Assembly: GCF_019097595.1 (NCBI RefSeq)
Contig: NC_080710.1
Location: 30,031,780-30,095,779, forward strand
Source: Hemibagrus wyckioides
Lineage: Eukaryota > Chordata > Actinopteri > Siluriformes > Bagridae
Reading direction: 5' to 3'
DNA length: 64,000 nt
Each line of letters opens with the position of its first letter. Positions within the stretch are counted from its first letter, which is position 1. Positions 46,165 through 56,718 of this stretch are shown in pieces. Both the position numbers and the translations under genes were made by a program. The notes under the pieces are model-generated. The model was given only the letters and a program-made list of their open reading frames with translations. It had not been told where the DNA came from and did not search any database.

Positions 46165-46771
46165 TAACTTCAGCAAGATAATCTTTATGTTAAAACTATA
46201 ATTCATTCCCTGGTTATGCAACTGCACTTACTTTTTACCAGTTAGAGAAGGGAAATGATTTATAATATATAACTGCTGCTGGGCATAGATCTGCATGGAC
46301 AGCCTGTGACCCAGGGGACTGCTGTGGATAGAACTACTTGGAGACTATCATGCTGTCTCTGAACTGCCATTGTCTCAGCCAGCTTTCAGCAGGTAGGAAT
46401 TAGTGCAAAGTCTATAATGAACTCAAAAACTACACTGACCTATTAGTTCCACAAGAGCTCTTGGTTGCTGTTGTAGAAAGGACATTATCAACAATTTCAT
46501 TATTTCCTGTCCAGTGTCACCCAAATGATGATGAGGTTCTCTTCTGAGCCTGGTTCCTCTCAAGGTTTCTCCCTCATATCATCTCAGGGAGTTTTTCCTC
46601 ACCACCTTCACCTTAGGCTTGCTCATTAGGGATAAATGTTAGAGATAAATAGTAACAAGTTTAAACTTTATATTTTCTCTATTTTTCTATACTTCTGTAA
46701 AGCTGCTCCATTGCTCCAAATGTCCATTGTTAAAAGCGCTATACAAATAAATTAAATTAAATTCAATTGAA
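46165..46771 (+). repeat. Dispersed repeat family Z, longest copy
   Basis: It runs from TCTTTATGTTAAAACTATAA through GGACAGCCTGTGACCCAGGG, GAGCTCTTGGTTGCTGTTGT, CCAAATGATGATGAGGTTCT, TGGTTCCTCTCAAGGTTTCT and AGGGAGTTTTTCCTCACCAC. The 3' end is GTCCATTGTTAAAAGCGCTA, then TACAAATAAATTAAATT with an ATTGAA tail. This copy defines the orientation and end of the family. Confidence 0.8.
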
Positions 46772-47090
46772 TAATCACATTCTCCGGTGTCACCTAGATG
46801 AGGATGGGTTGGGTTTCCTTTCCTTTCCTTTCCTTTCCTTTCCTTTCCTTTCCTTTCCTTTCCTTTCCTTTCCTTTCCTTTCCTTTCCTTTCCTTTCCTT
46901 TCCTTTCCTTTCCTTTCCTTTCCTTTCCTTTCCTTTCCTTTCTTGTGTCTTGTTCCTCTCAAGGTTTCATCATTACCACTGTCACCTCTAGCTTGATCAT
47001 TATAAATTTAAAAAGTATCATGAATTTATATATTTCAGTAGAGCTGCTTTGAGATAACGTCTATCGTTAAAGCACTATACAAATAACTGC
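46772..47090 (+). repeat. Dispersed repeat family Z copy carrying the TTTCC array
   Basis: TAATCACATTCTCCGGTGTC and ACCTAGATGAGGATGGGTT precede the array. TTGTTCCTCTCAAGGTTTCA and GTAGAGCTGCTTTGAGATAA, then AAAGCACTATACAAATAA follow it. The segment that reads GAGGTTCCCTTCTGAGTCTG in other copies is replaced by TTTCC units. Confidence 0.8.
46813..46942. repeat. (TTTCC)n microsatellite
   Basis: About 26 uninterrupted pentanucleotide units. The Lys/Gly/Lys-rich and Phe/Leu-rich frames crossing it are artefacts. Confidence 0.97.
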
Positions 47091-47345
47091 CCTGTGTTCA
47101 TCTCAGGACTCTTATTTACATCTGCTCATGCTGGAAATTCTGTAAAGACACTTAGCACTGTTGGTTTTTACTCTTCTACACCTCTATACTGTAGTGGCTT
47201 ATAATCCCACTATCCAGTATGGGATTTGCATCATCCAGTATGTGATCCATTATCCCACATTTTTCCCCTGAGACTCTTGTTTATCAGTCTGTACCTCATG
47301 GAGATGATGGTTTGAGCCAAATTCCTTTGTCTTATTCTGTCTTGA
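47091..47345 (+). repeat. Family Z-related 5' segment
   Basis: CTGTAGTGGCTTATAATCCC and ACTATCCAG correspond to 19062-19090 (CTGTAATGATTTATAATCC, ACTATCCGG). The segment therefore belongs with the Z copy at 18955, although its own 3' end is absent. Confidence 0.4.
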
Positions 47346-48070
47346 CTTTCTGGTCATGAGAGACCTGGCATTTGTGTCGCATCTGCAACTGCACCATCTC
47401 AGCCGTCACAGATGGGACTGCTCATATGTCACAGTTATTTGGTATAAATATTGACTCGTTATTGACCTTATGCATTTGCACTTGAAGTCCATGAGGACAG
47501 CATGTGTGTTTGTCTGGGTGGGAAAGAAGATCTTGCTTTGAAGAAGAGCTTTGGCTGTGTTTTTACTTTTAAAAAGTTCATTTATATATATAACTTCTTA
47601 TTTTACCTCAGTGATATATGTTTATAAAATCTTGCACCTTTTTCTGCATCATAAAGCTTCATCAGTTTAATGATTCTAGAATTACACAAAAATCCAATTT
47701 TCAATTTTGCAGCCCTACATGTACCACTAAGTTAAATTCCATAATATTTCCTAACATTATTATGTCTGTGATTGATGACACACTTAGGTAACGATGTCAA
47801 TTACATCAATTACAGTTAAAATCGTATGTGTGATAAGAATCAACACATTTCCCTGCACTGGGAAATAAACAGAAAACATGTTTACTCCAAACTCATTTAT
47901 AATAGAAGTTTAAGGGGATTTGTTGAAGCATCAATAAATGTTTATGCATGACATATAATCGAAATCTGAATTTCATCCTCCCAGAAACTTTTCAGAGAAA
48001 AAAAGAAAGTGTGTTTTTGTGTTGGATGGATAAATAACAAGTAGTATTTTAGTAATATCATGTTGCTCCA
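47346..48070. other. No recognisable feature
   Basis: AT-rich, single-copy-looking spacer. Confidence 0.45.
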
Positions 48071-48250
48071 GGGTGTCACAGTGGCACGACTGGGTAGCGT
48101 TGCCATCTCACGGCTCCAGGGTGTCTGGTTTGATCCTGAGCCTGATCCAGTTTCATCTAGTTCCTCTACCAGGTCTGGATGGGTTTCCTCCTGGATGGGT
48201 TGATTAGCTACTGTAAATTGCACTTAGGTGTGTGGGTGTGTACGCTCCCT
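48071..48250 (+). mobile_element. Decayed DANA/mermaid-like SINE
   Basis: GTGTCACAGTGGCACGACTG, GTTGCCATCTCACGGCTCCA, GGTTTGATCCTGAGCC, GGGTTTCCTCCTGGATGGGT and TTGCACTTAGGTGTGTGGGT follow DANA-like order. The CATGTTCTCC block is deleted. Confidence 0.55.
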
Positions 48251-48437
48251 TTTGATGGACTAGTGTTGCATCCATGGTGTTTTCCTTCCTCACCTCCAGA
48301 CCCACTTTTACTCCCTCCAGGAAATACAGGAAGCCATGGTTCTTCAGTTACAGATGAACTTATTCTTTTTATTCTGCTAATCGCATCACTCTGTCATCAC
48401 ATCCACCGTAAAACTGTTCACATACATGACAATTTCA

Positions 48438-48628
48438 CATTTACGTTTACATTTCTGCATCCAAAAAGACCATCCATTTTTTTTTATATCATATTATACA
48501 ACTGAGCAATTGAGAGTTAAGGGCCTTGCTCAAGAACCCAGCAGTGGCAGCTTGCTGGACCTAGGATTAAAACTCACAACCTTCTGATCAGTCCAACACC
48601 TTAACCACTAAGCTTCCACATCCCACAA
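48438..48628 (-). mobile_element. V-SINE with damaged tail
   Basis: Inverted CAACTGAGCAATTGAGAGTT, AAGGGCCTTGCTCAAGAACC, CAGCAGTGGCAGCTTGCTGG, CTCACAACCTTCTGATC and CACCTTAACCACTAAGCTTC. The tail, TTTACATTTCTGCATCCAAA plus a T-run, has lost the GGATA loop. Confidence 0.85.
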
Positions 48629-48745
48629 TGTGCAGAATAAACAATTTCATCTCACATGCAGTGTAGAAGGCAGAATATGAATATATACAACAAAACATAA
48701 ACAAACATGCCTTGCAGGCTGCACACAACCAAGAGGGAATAAGTT

Positions 48746-48896
48746 CACTTACATTTGGCAAACACTCTTATCCACAGCAACTTACATTTATCTCATTTTA
48801 TACAGCTGAGAGTTGTGGCAGCTTGTTGGTGGTCCTGGGATTCAAACTCACAACTTTCCCAGCAGTAGCCCAACACGTTAACCACTAACCTACCTC
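48746..48896 (-). mobile_element. V-SINE with central deletion
   Basis: Inverted CACTTACATTTGGCAAACAC and CTTATCCACAGCAACTTACA (intact GGATA loop), TACAGCTGAGAGTTGTGGCA, GGGATTCAAACTCACAACTT and CGTTAACCACTAACCTACC. The GGGCCTTGCTCAGGGGCCC block is deleted. Confidence 0.85.
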
Positions 48897-49557
48897 TTTA
48901 ACCACTGTGTTAATTACTGCTTCAAGAGACGTAAAGTCTTTAAAAAGACAACATGACATCACAATGAGAACTTCCTTCAAACTATAAACTTTCAGCTTCT
49001 CGTGTTCTTGGTACAATTGTGACAAAAAAAATGTCAGGTTTCAACACAGAATGCAACTTAGTTCCTACCCAATGGTAACAAAAGAAATTCAACATTCACC
49101 AATGCAATAAATAATATACTTAGGCAAAATAAATTAAAAATGACATAAATCATGTTTGTCAGTACAACCACCATGACCCTGACTAGAAAAAGCACCTCAT
49201 CAAAGTGAAAGAATGAGAGATAAATATTTCTTTTAAACACAAGATGGTTGTTGTATACCCTGAATATTTTAGTTTATTTTGTTCACTTATTTGTTTGTTT
49301 GGTTCATTTTTAGAATTACATTTCAATCCTACCAGTTTGCTCCCCCCAAAAACTGAAAATGTCAGCAGTGTTGTTGATTGATGGTGAGTTATTTCTGCCT
49401 CAGCCTGAGCTACATCACTAGACAGGTTCATAACTGGTATCAGCTAGAGATGCGTTCAGGACTGCTTCCCCGTCTCACACTTTTTCAGTATTTTTGTTTG
49501 TAGGTATCAACGTATCAGATATAAACTAAGATTAAACCACTGCAGCTCTGACTGGGC
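48897..49557. other. No recognisable feature
   Basis: AT-rich. Minus frames at 49058-49240 and 49183-49431 have no recognisable domain. See 37161-38277 for a weak repeat pairing at 49400-49445. Confidence 0.4.
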
Positions 49558-49642
49558 AGCAGTGGCGGGCCGTGCATTTCACACCTAGGCCTTCACTGGC
49601 CTTCACCAAATCGATTTCTTCTCCTCTGTCAGCCATTGTGAG

Positions 49643-49684
<42 letters not shown>

Positions 49685-50165
49685 TATATATCTTATTTAG
49701 TTTGTGTGGTTCGCTGCCTCTGACTACTCCAATTATCCAATCAAAGGACGGGAAATTGCTGACATAATCGTATGCCTGCTAGATGGCCCCAGTGACACCA
49801 ACTCGAAATCTGATTGGTTAATGGAAGTTTCATTGCCACTTATTTTAAGCTACGGGCGCCTGCACTATTGATTCTGAAGGCCTTAATGCAGATTTCTTTC
49901 ACCCTGGCAACACATGATGTCAGCCACTGGCTAAAATATGATTGGATAAATACTTTTATCATAAATATACACTACTGGAAGCAGCGCAACCAAGAGAAAA
50001 GCTATGAAATGTAGAGAATAGACTATTGGGAATAATTTAATACACATTCATGGAATAATATATTAAATATATTAAAATGCAAGTCAGTGATTCGGATCAC
50101 TGCTGTTTAGGCCAGAAGAGAAGACCTTGCTGGCCCTGATGGCCTACCAGTGCTGGGCAGTGACT
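49558..50165. mobile_element. Possible non-autonomous DNA transposon
   Basis: The left end CAGTGGCGGGCCGTGCATTT with CACTGGCCTTCACC close by, and the right part TTGCTGGCCCTGATGGCCTA then CCAGTGCTGGGCAGTG, resemble the ends of a common AT-rich teleost element. I cannot see a precise target duplication, and no second copy lies in this window. A TA array (49646-49682) interrupts it. Confidence 0.35.
49646..49682. repeat. (TA)n microsatellite
   Basis: About 37 bp of alternating T and A. Confidence 0.96.
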
Positions 50166-50589
50166 AAGGAAGGACGAATAATAGGACATTGTGAATGTAT
50201 GACATGTTAATGTGATGATCATCGCATATACTGTATGAACGTGAAAGTAAAATTTTTTTCTGCTTGGGTGAGTTCTTGGTTGTGTTCCAGAGAATACACT
50301 CCTTGATTTCAACAAGGCAAGTTGCATTTTTTCTTTTTTTTTCTGTCTTTTCTTTTTTTTTTATAGTCTATCTATAGTATGTGAGCTGCTTTTAGACTTT
50401 CATCCTACATGTGTTTCTAAAAAACATGTTTTCTGTTCTTCTCTCAGAAAGCTATACTGATGTAATGAATAGAGATTGGGTTGAAACTCCAGCTAAGGAA
50501 ACAAACTTAGATGAAATGCAGACTCTTCAATCTGCTCAGCTTGTGCAAGTAATCGTATTCCACCAACCCTGACCCTCAAGGCTTACACC
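50166..50589. other. No recognisable feature
   Basis: T-rich at 50325-50363. No gene or repeat family is recognised. Confidence 0.45.
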
Positions 50590-51020
50590 ATAAATTTGAG
50601 CACCCTAATCTCCATCTGAAGAACCTGCAATAATAATCATCGTCCCTACCTCTACTTCATCGTGGAATCCATTAGCAGCAGCGTATGGGATAATTACAGC
50701 GGCGATGGGCTCGGGTGATGAGTGTGGCATCACTTAGCGCTCTCTTTGAGCCGCACCTCATCAAAAGGCTCAGTGGTGTTGTAACAGCTGCTATTTAGCC
50801 GTGTTGCGCAGGAGGACACCTGTGTGAGCTGGCGTTTCTGTGTGGGTCAAGTGCACAACACCACAAAGCGAATCATGTCAGAGTAAGTGGAGGTCAGAAC
50901 TGATTTCCTGGCCATTTGGCTCTTTATCAGAGAAGTTGTGGCTCTTTCTCCTCCTGCTGCTGTAATAAAAAACACATCGGATTGCTTAGCCACAAGAGAT
51001 AGCACTGCAAGTTCCCTGCA
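50590..51020. other. Candidate conserved non-coding element
   Basis: GGAATCCATTAGCAGCAGCG, GATAATTACAGCGGCGATGG, CACTTAGCGCTCTCTTTGAG, GTAACAGCTGCTATTTAGCC and CATTTGGCTCTTTATCAGAG are mixed-composition, repeat-free and GC-richer than the flanks. No sustained coding frame is present. The regulatory reading is inference. Confidence 0.35.
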
Positions 51021-51996
51021 GTCTGAAGATACAATCGTTCTTTTTTAAGAGTGCTGGTAGAATTCTCTCAGGCCTGTGGGCTCAATACAGACTAAAATAA
51101 GTCCTGCTTCTGTTAATTCCTTGTTCCAAATTCTACACTACAATGATTTTGCTTTAACCATGTAAAAGGAAGAAATAGCAAAACAAATCAGACCTTGAGG
51201 CTACAGTATGTCCTTAACAAATGCTCTCTGCATACAGTGTGTGTGTGTGTGTGTAGCACCCAGCTTGAGGTCAACAGCTTGACCCCATTGACCCTGATCT
51301 TTCTGAAGGATTTAAATGAGCTGTATCCTGTTTTCACCCACGGCTATGTGTGATCTAAATTGTATTTTTATCTAATCCCTTTGTTTCTGTGAGGATTTTT
51401 TATCCTGGGGATATTGTCTGCCAACATGCTAAACACACACACACACAAATTTAAGGAACAAATACACTACTACAACTACATACAGCTATAATAATACCTG
51501 CAGACTCAGGTCCTGTCACATTTTTTGAAAAATCTTAAATATGAACCAAGTTTTTGAAAATATTATGATGTTGGAACTATATTCTTAGTCCATACAGTTC
51601 TTACATTGTGTGTGTGTTAAAAAACATTGGCTGATAAGTAGAAGCCGTTATATTGTATAAAGAGTATTTACAGAGCACTAAATGACATCAGACAGGACAA
51701 AATAAACACAATCCACCAAGTTAACTGGAACACCACATGCTAATGTAGCTAATCTTACCAAACAAATCAAACACTCACAAACTTTCTGAACTTCCTCCAT
51801 AGCCAATAAACAGACACAATCTCAACAAAAATGATGGTCAAACCCTACACTATACAGTAAAGCAGAAAGTAGGAAATATCTACAAATACATTTAAAAATA
51901 AATGAAATCTTAACAGCCAAAAAATCTTGAAATTTTGCAATAAATCTTTATTTATTTTTGTTCTAGCCTAGAAATAAGAGTAAAAGAATGCTTTTA
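51021..51996. other. No recognisable feature apart from short GT and CA runs
   Basis: A GT run at about 51236-51254 and a CA run at 51431-51446. The rest is AT-rich and unrecognised. Confidence 0.45.
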
Positions 51997-52229
51997 AGTT
52001 GTCTTTATTTGTCACATATACATTACTGTACAGTGAAATTCTTTCTTCGCATAGCCCATCCTTGGGGGTTGGGGTCAGAATGCAGGGTCAGCCATAATGC
52101 TGAGCCCCTGGAGCTGGGTGGGTTGGGGACCTTGCTCAAGGACCAAACAGCGGCAGCTTGGTGGTGCTGGGGCTTGTCCCCCGATCTTCTGGTCAACGAC
52201 CCAGCCCCTTAACCACTTGAGCTACCATA
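51997..52229 (-). mobile_element. tRNA-derived SINE (GACAAATAAAG-tail type), best copy
   Basis: On the plus strand it begins AGTTGTCTTTATTTGTCACA and TATACATTACTGTACAGTGA. It passes through GGGGTCAGAATGCAGGGTCA, GGGGACCTTGCTCAAGGACC and AGCTTGGTGGTGCTGGGGCT, and ends with the inverted A box CCCTTAACCACTTGAGCTAC. It has both the head and the full tail, so it defines the family with the copy at 34048. Confidence 0.85.
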
Positions 52230-52572
52230 GCTTTGAGGAAATATATCGTCAATTTTCTTACTTAGAAAAAAATCACCAATTTGGGGGATTTCTTTAAATG
52301 AATGAAGTAACTTTTTAAAGTGAAGACATTTTAAGGCATATTCCCTTATTTAAGAAGACGATGCTTCTTATTTTAAGACTTAAATACTCATTTTAAAGAA
52401 AACCTTACCCTCAGAATAACCCTTAAATGTTTATATACTGTATATTTTCATATCAAGTGTATTTGCACAAACAAACAAAACAAGACAAAAATGTTAGATA
52501 TGACTATTTTCGCATTGTTTTCAAGACAGTTATGTTGCTTGAATTTAGTAAACTCTTTAAAAGCAGCAACAG
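52230..52572. other. AT-rich, nothing recognised
   Basis: Repeated TTTAAG/CTTAAA words but no clear unit. Confidence 0.4.
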
Positions 52573-52650
52573 AAGTTCAAGTGATTAAGGATCTAGGTTG
52601 TTGATCGGAAGATTGGGTTTCAAGCCCCAGCACTGTGCCAAGCTGCCTTT
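52573..52650 (+). mobile_element. tRNA-derived SINE, head fragment
   Basis: GTTCAAGTGATTAAGGATCT, GGTTGTTGATCGGAAGATTG, GGTTTCAAGCCCCAGCACTG and CCAAGCTGCC match the head of the 51997 family. Everything after that is missing. Confidence 0.65.
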
Positions 52651-53449
52651 TGGCAGATAATTTGCATTTTCCTGTTTTTTGCATATGCAGTGCAAAAGGT
52701 GCCTCCCAAATCACATACTGGTTCACTTTCCAACACCATTGTTGTATAATGGTATAAATAACATGAGTCATTTGTTCACACTGAAAATTCCAACAAGAAG
52801 AAGAAGGAGTGCACTTCAGGTACCTGGTGATGCACTTATTCAATCGAAGTGCGGAATGTTAAACACTCAACACTTGCAGATTTGCTTACATAGCAGAAAA
52901 GGGGCGGGGCTACCCCACTCTGACGCTGGATGAGAAATAATAATGAGATGATACTTCCCTTTTAACATTCATACACTAGACTCTAGAGTGCATTGTGCAT
53001 AGTGTGAGTGCAAGTGCGCACCATTTGGGACACAGCTGAGGAATATCTACAAATCCAGCTTGGATCTTACTGTTTTGCTTTTTTGTTTTTGTAAAACTAC
53101 TTAAGAGTTCAAAATCAGAGGTAAAATAACGAATGAGAATATCAGGCAGCTGCATGCAATCTGGAAACCGCAGAAAAATGATCATTCCAAAAATACACAG
53201 AGAAAAAAAGAACCACTGGATCACAATGCAGAGCATCTGTCTGTCTGTCTCTGAGCATGTAGTACTTGGATTTTGTACTGTAGTGATGCCACAAATCAGA
53301 TTATTCTGGTGCCCTGAGCAATTGACCCCTTTTACAACCTCCAACTGGAACAATCACCATTTTCTGATCTAAAAGTTTTGCTATCTGTTTACAGCTTTCA
53401 TTCCTTGCATCTACCATTTGGAGAGTACAAAAGCCAGTCTGGATGAAGT
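52651..53449. other. No recognisable feature
   Basis: A 125-codon minus frame (52976-53353) has no recognisable domain and overlaps a plus frame. Treated as chance. Confidence 0.45.
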
Positions 53450-53628
53450 ACATTTGCAGCATTTAGCAGATCTCTGCATCCAGAATGACTTACATTTATC
53501 TCACTTTATACAACTGAGAGTTAAGGGCCTCACTCTGGGGCCCGGAAGTGGCAGGTTGGTTGTCCTGGGATTTAAACTCACAATCTTCTGAGCAGTTGTC
53601 CAATGGCTTAACCAACAAGCTACTACCT
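53450..53628 (-). mobile_element. V-SINE with damaged tail
   Basis: Inverted TTTGCAGCATTTAGCAGATC, CATCCAGAATGACTTACATT, CAACTGAGAGTTAAGGGCCT, GGATTTAAACTCACAATCTT and GGCTTAACCAACAAGCTAC. In the tail the loop reads GGATG instead of GGATA. Confidence 0.85.
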
Positions 53629-53684
53629 TTATTACATCAGCTTGTGTTGTCAGTAGTGTAATGGTGGCTCAGAAGTCGAGGATC

Positions 53685-53840
53685 AGAATATTCATTCATT
53701 CATTTATTCAACATCAGTAACCTCTTCATCCTGTTCAGGGTCGTGCTGAAATGTAAATCCATCCTACTGTAGGAAGACTGGAGGCGAAGCTGGAACATGC
53801 ACACATACAGTACACACATTAACACACTCGCTCACACCTT
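53685..53840 (-). mobile_element. DANA/mermaid-like SINE, 3' fragment
   Basis: It starts with the inverted tail ATTCATTCATTCATTTATTC, then CTTCATCCTGTTCAGGGTCG (reverse of CAGGATGAAG), GGAAGACTGGAGGCGAAGCT, and CACATTAACACACTCGCTCA. The head is absent. Confidence 0.6.
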
Positions 53841-54289
53841 GCTGTAATTTACATCATTAATTCTCTAATTTACCTTGTAAAGTGATGTGAATAAATTGGC
53901 TGTTATAAATAAATTTCCAGGTAAACATGGCATTGTGAAAACACATTTTTAACCTAAAATACTCAGTAATCCATAATTCTTTATGTTTCAAACAAGCTTT
54001 TTGAAGAAAACTGTCAACTTGGACAAAAAGACAGCAGAGATCCACTTCCTGTCTGCAACATGATGGAGCATCTATCATACATGGCCCTGTGAATGAGTTG
54101 TTACCATAGAAACGATAGTGTGTTAGAGTGAGAGCATTAATATAAAGGGTTTTTTTTCTGATTTGCCTTGCAGCCAGAACTACAAGAACCTGCTGCTGCA
54201 AAATAACAATAAAAAATTCTGATCAGTCAGAATCATGAATTCAACAGCACCATGGTCTAGAAAACAATAGCGAAAAGATTTTATATCTC
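53841..54289. other. No recognisable feature
   Basis: A 114-codon minus frame (53857-54201) has no recognisable domain. Confidence 0.45.
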
Positions 54290-54860
54290 TAACTCAGCAC
54301 TTTGTCAAACATCACACCGTCTTTTCACAGCAGCATTAGCATTAGAGCTAGCTGGCTCATTCCTGACAAAGAATCCCTCTGAGGTGCTAGTGGGCTATGT
54401 TTGATGTCATCCGGACAACGGGAGAAGTGACACAAGCCGAGATTGTGACACACTCCTGCCGAACACACACTCCGGCTCAAGACCGGAACAGGAGACATGT
54501 GCCTACACAGGAGCTGTCAAGATAGAGTAAAGGAAGATCCTAAATTTATCGCTCATCATCTGATGTCAGAGAGTGTAGTCACGGCATGGCAGGAGCCAAC
54601 GCTCGGCATCTTCTAGCATCGCCAGCTACATCGTTGACTTCATTATGTCGTGTTCTTGCTCCCTGTGAGCTTCACACCTCTCTCCTACCAGGGAAGACAG
54701 GAGCAGCCGGTGCTTTTAATCGAACCTTTCAGACATCTTAACACATGCCCCACTTTCCTAGTGTTGTGCTAACTTGTTAATGGCTGCCATGAAGTACAGG
54801 AAGCTGGGGAGTCTCCTGGCCTAAGAGTAATGATGGGAGACGCGGAAATGGAAATGAAAG
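54290..54860. other. Repeat-poor, GC-richer island
   Basis: GATGTCATCCGGACAACGGG, CTCCGGCTCAAGACCGGAAC, GCCAACGCTCGGCATCTTCT and GGTGCTTTTAATCGAACC are single-copy-looking, and CpG is relatively frequent. No coding frame runs through it. Function unknown, and a regulatory element is one possibility. Confidence 0.28.
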
Positions 54861-55154
54861 AGTGGTGGTATTCTAGGGCTTTTTCTGTAGGTCTTTGGGC
54901 AGCAATAAAAAAGGGCCTTAGTGTTCCATTTACAAGAGATATTTTTTTCTATAAAAGAATTAAGAAAGCTGTGCTTAGAACTGAACAGCTTTCCAAAACA
55001 ATTCGGCAAACAAAGGTCACCTATTCTGTCTCAAGAGATTGGAGAGGGAATTGGGACAGTAGGTGGGAAATGGACTAAATTAGGAATAAATGGAAATGGA
55101 GGAATAATCAATGGCATTGTCAAACTTAGTATTAAATTATACAGAAGTTGTATA
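54861..55154. other. No recognisable feature
   Basis: Overlapping frames at 54821-55175 have no recognisable domain. Confidence 0.4.
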
Positions 55155-55654
55155 CTACCCTACAAAAATAAATAAAAATAAGTAAAAAATCACATCTTAG
55201 CAAGAAGAAATACCTTGAAAATAGTCATATTTTAGCAGGGATTATAATAAACCAAACATAAAATTATCAAATTGTTTTATATATTTAAAAAATATATATA
55301 TTATTATGCATGAAATAGTCTTGTTCTATTTAATTTCTATAAAATTATTAAATCATTTTATTTATTTAAAAAGTAGTCATTATTAAAAATCTTGAAATAG
55401 CTTTGTTCATTTTTAGCATTTATTTCTAGAACGAAGCAAAATGATCTGCAAACAAAATAAGAAAATTGAAAGCATATAAATAAGCATTTTTACATTTTAA
55501 TTTAGACTTTTAATGTTTTGAATGTTTCATAGAAATGAAATGTCTAGTTTGTGTTTGTTTTTATTGTAATCTAAGTAGATGAAAGCTAATACCAGTTAAA
55601 TTTGACAAAATATAAGATATATTTTTACATGCTAGGATCCCACTTTTGCAGTGT
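55155..55654 (+). mobile_element. hAT-type MITE-like element, right end present
   Basis: CATCTTAGCAAGAAGAAATA, CCTTGAAAATAGTCATATTT and TTTATTTCTAGAACGAAGCA lie in a very AT-rich body that ends CCCACTTTTGCAGTG. The terminus is the inverse of the CACTGCAAAA start at 4379. The left terminus here is worn (CCTACAAAAATAA). Confidence 0.5.
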
Positions 55655-55863
55655 AGAACCTCAGGTTCTATTGGATCCTGTTTGGGCTGCCAGTTCTTGA
55701 TATTGCAATGTGACCCTACATGATATCCAGTGAAGCTGTGGTGTAAATATAGCCTGAGAGGAATGTGAATGTGGGGGTTCAGGGGCTGAAGAAGCCTCAG
55801 AGAGCAGTGTAAGAGGCCAAGGGAAGGATAAAGGATGATCAGTAGGATTCCAGCACATGCTGC

Positions 55864-55867
<4 letters not shown>

Positions 55868-55899
<32 letters not shown>
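55868..55899. repeat. (GT)n microsatellite followed by a GA tract
   Basis: About 16 GT units pass into GAGGGAGAGAGAGAGAGG. Confidence 0.96.
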
Positions 55900-55901
<2 letters not shown>

Positions 55902-55929
55902 GAGAGAGAGAGAGGAGGAAATATTGATT

Positions 55930-56600
55930 TTTAATAAAAGGATAAAGCCAAGGTATGACTCACAGAGGAGCCGTCTTTCACTGGTGAAAAGGAAGATCGG
56001 ATATAATTCCGAAGATGATGTCGGTTATAAAATCCATTACAGATGCAAGTTTACGATTTTTTCCATTTTAAAGCATAATTCTTTGATAGAACACTAATAA
56101 TGTCACTGTAAAGACTGACCTTTGCAATTTCCTTCACTTCTAAACCCTGCTGCTCAATAGCGTTGATGGCTGGTCATGACATTGAATCGGAGAACAAAGA
56201 AAAACTTTACTACGCATCAGAAATTCAGCGTTATTATTACGGAGCCATTCAAGTTGAACTTTATAGCATGGGTTCTCATCATTGCTGTAAAACTATTATA
56301 CACACCCACCTGAGCATGCTGAAATGCAGACACCTGCTTCAGCTGAAGGTACAAAATATATTGGCTGTGATCGGATGTCTTTAAAAATCAGTGACGAGAA
56401 AGAGATCTACTTTATTCACGTTCATTAAACCCGTCACTGCATTTGAGTTTGACGTGCGCCTTCTCAATTACTGTCGATGATTAAATCGACTCCATTTAAA
56501 TCCATACGGAATCTAGGACACGTCTCATTGAGTGTCGTCACGTGACATGGCTGTCGCTGACGGCTTTATGAATCGACAGACTGGGCTAAGAGGAAATCAG
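55930..56600. other. Repeat-poor island, possible conserved non-coding sequence
   Basis: GATCGGATATAATTCCGAAG, TTCAGCGTTATTATTACGGA, CTGTCGATGATTAAATCGAC, GTGTCGTCACGTGACATGGC and GACGGCTTTATGAATCGACA are single-copy-looking with several CpGs. A 73-codon plus frame (56163-56384) has no recognisable domain. Confidence 0.3.
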
Positions 56601-56617
56601 CTTCACTTCTTTGTACT

Positions 56618-56718
56618 TCAATACATTTTTATTTAGATAGCATAGAGAAGCTTTGAGGCAATGTCCACTGTTGAAAGCACTATACAAATAAATTGAATTG
56701 AACTGAATTGAATTGAAT
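56618..56718 (+). repeat. Family Z, 3' tail only
   Basis: GCTTTGAGGCAATGTCCACT, GTTGAAAGCACTATACAAAT and AAATTGAATTGAACTGAATT end with about five AATTG units, which are shared with the next, opposite copy. Confidence 0.75.

Noticed and set aside
46687..46962. Lys/Gly/Glu-repeat frame
   Set aside because: Product of the TTTCC array read on the minus strand.
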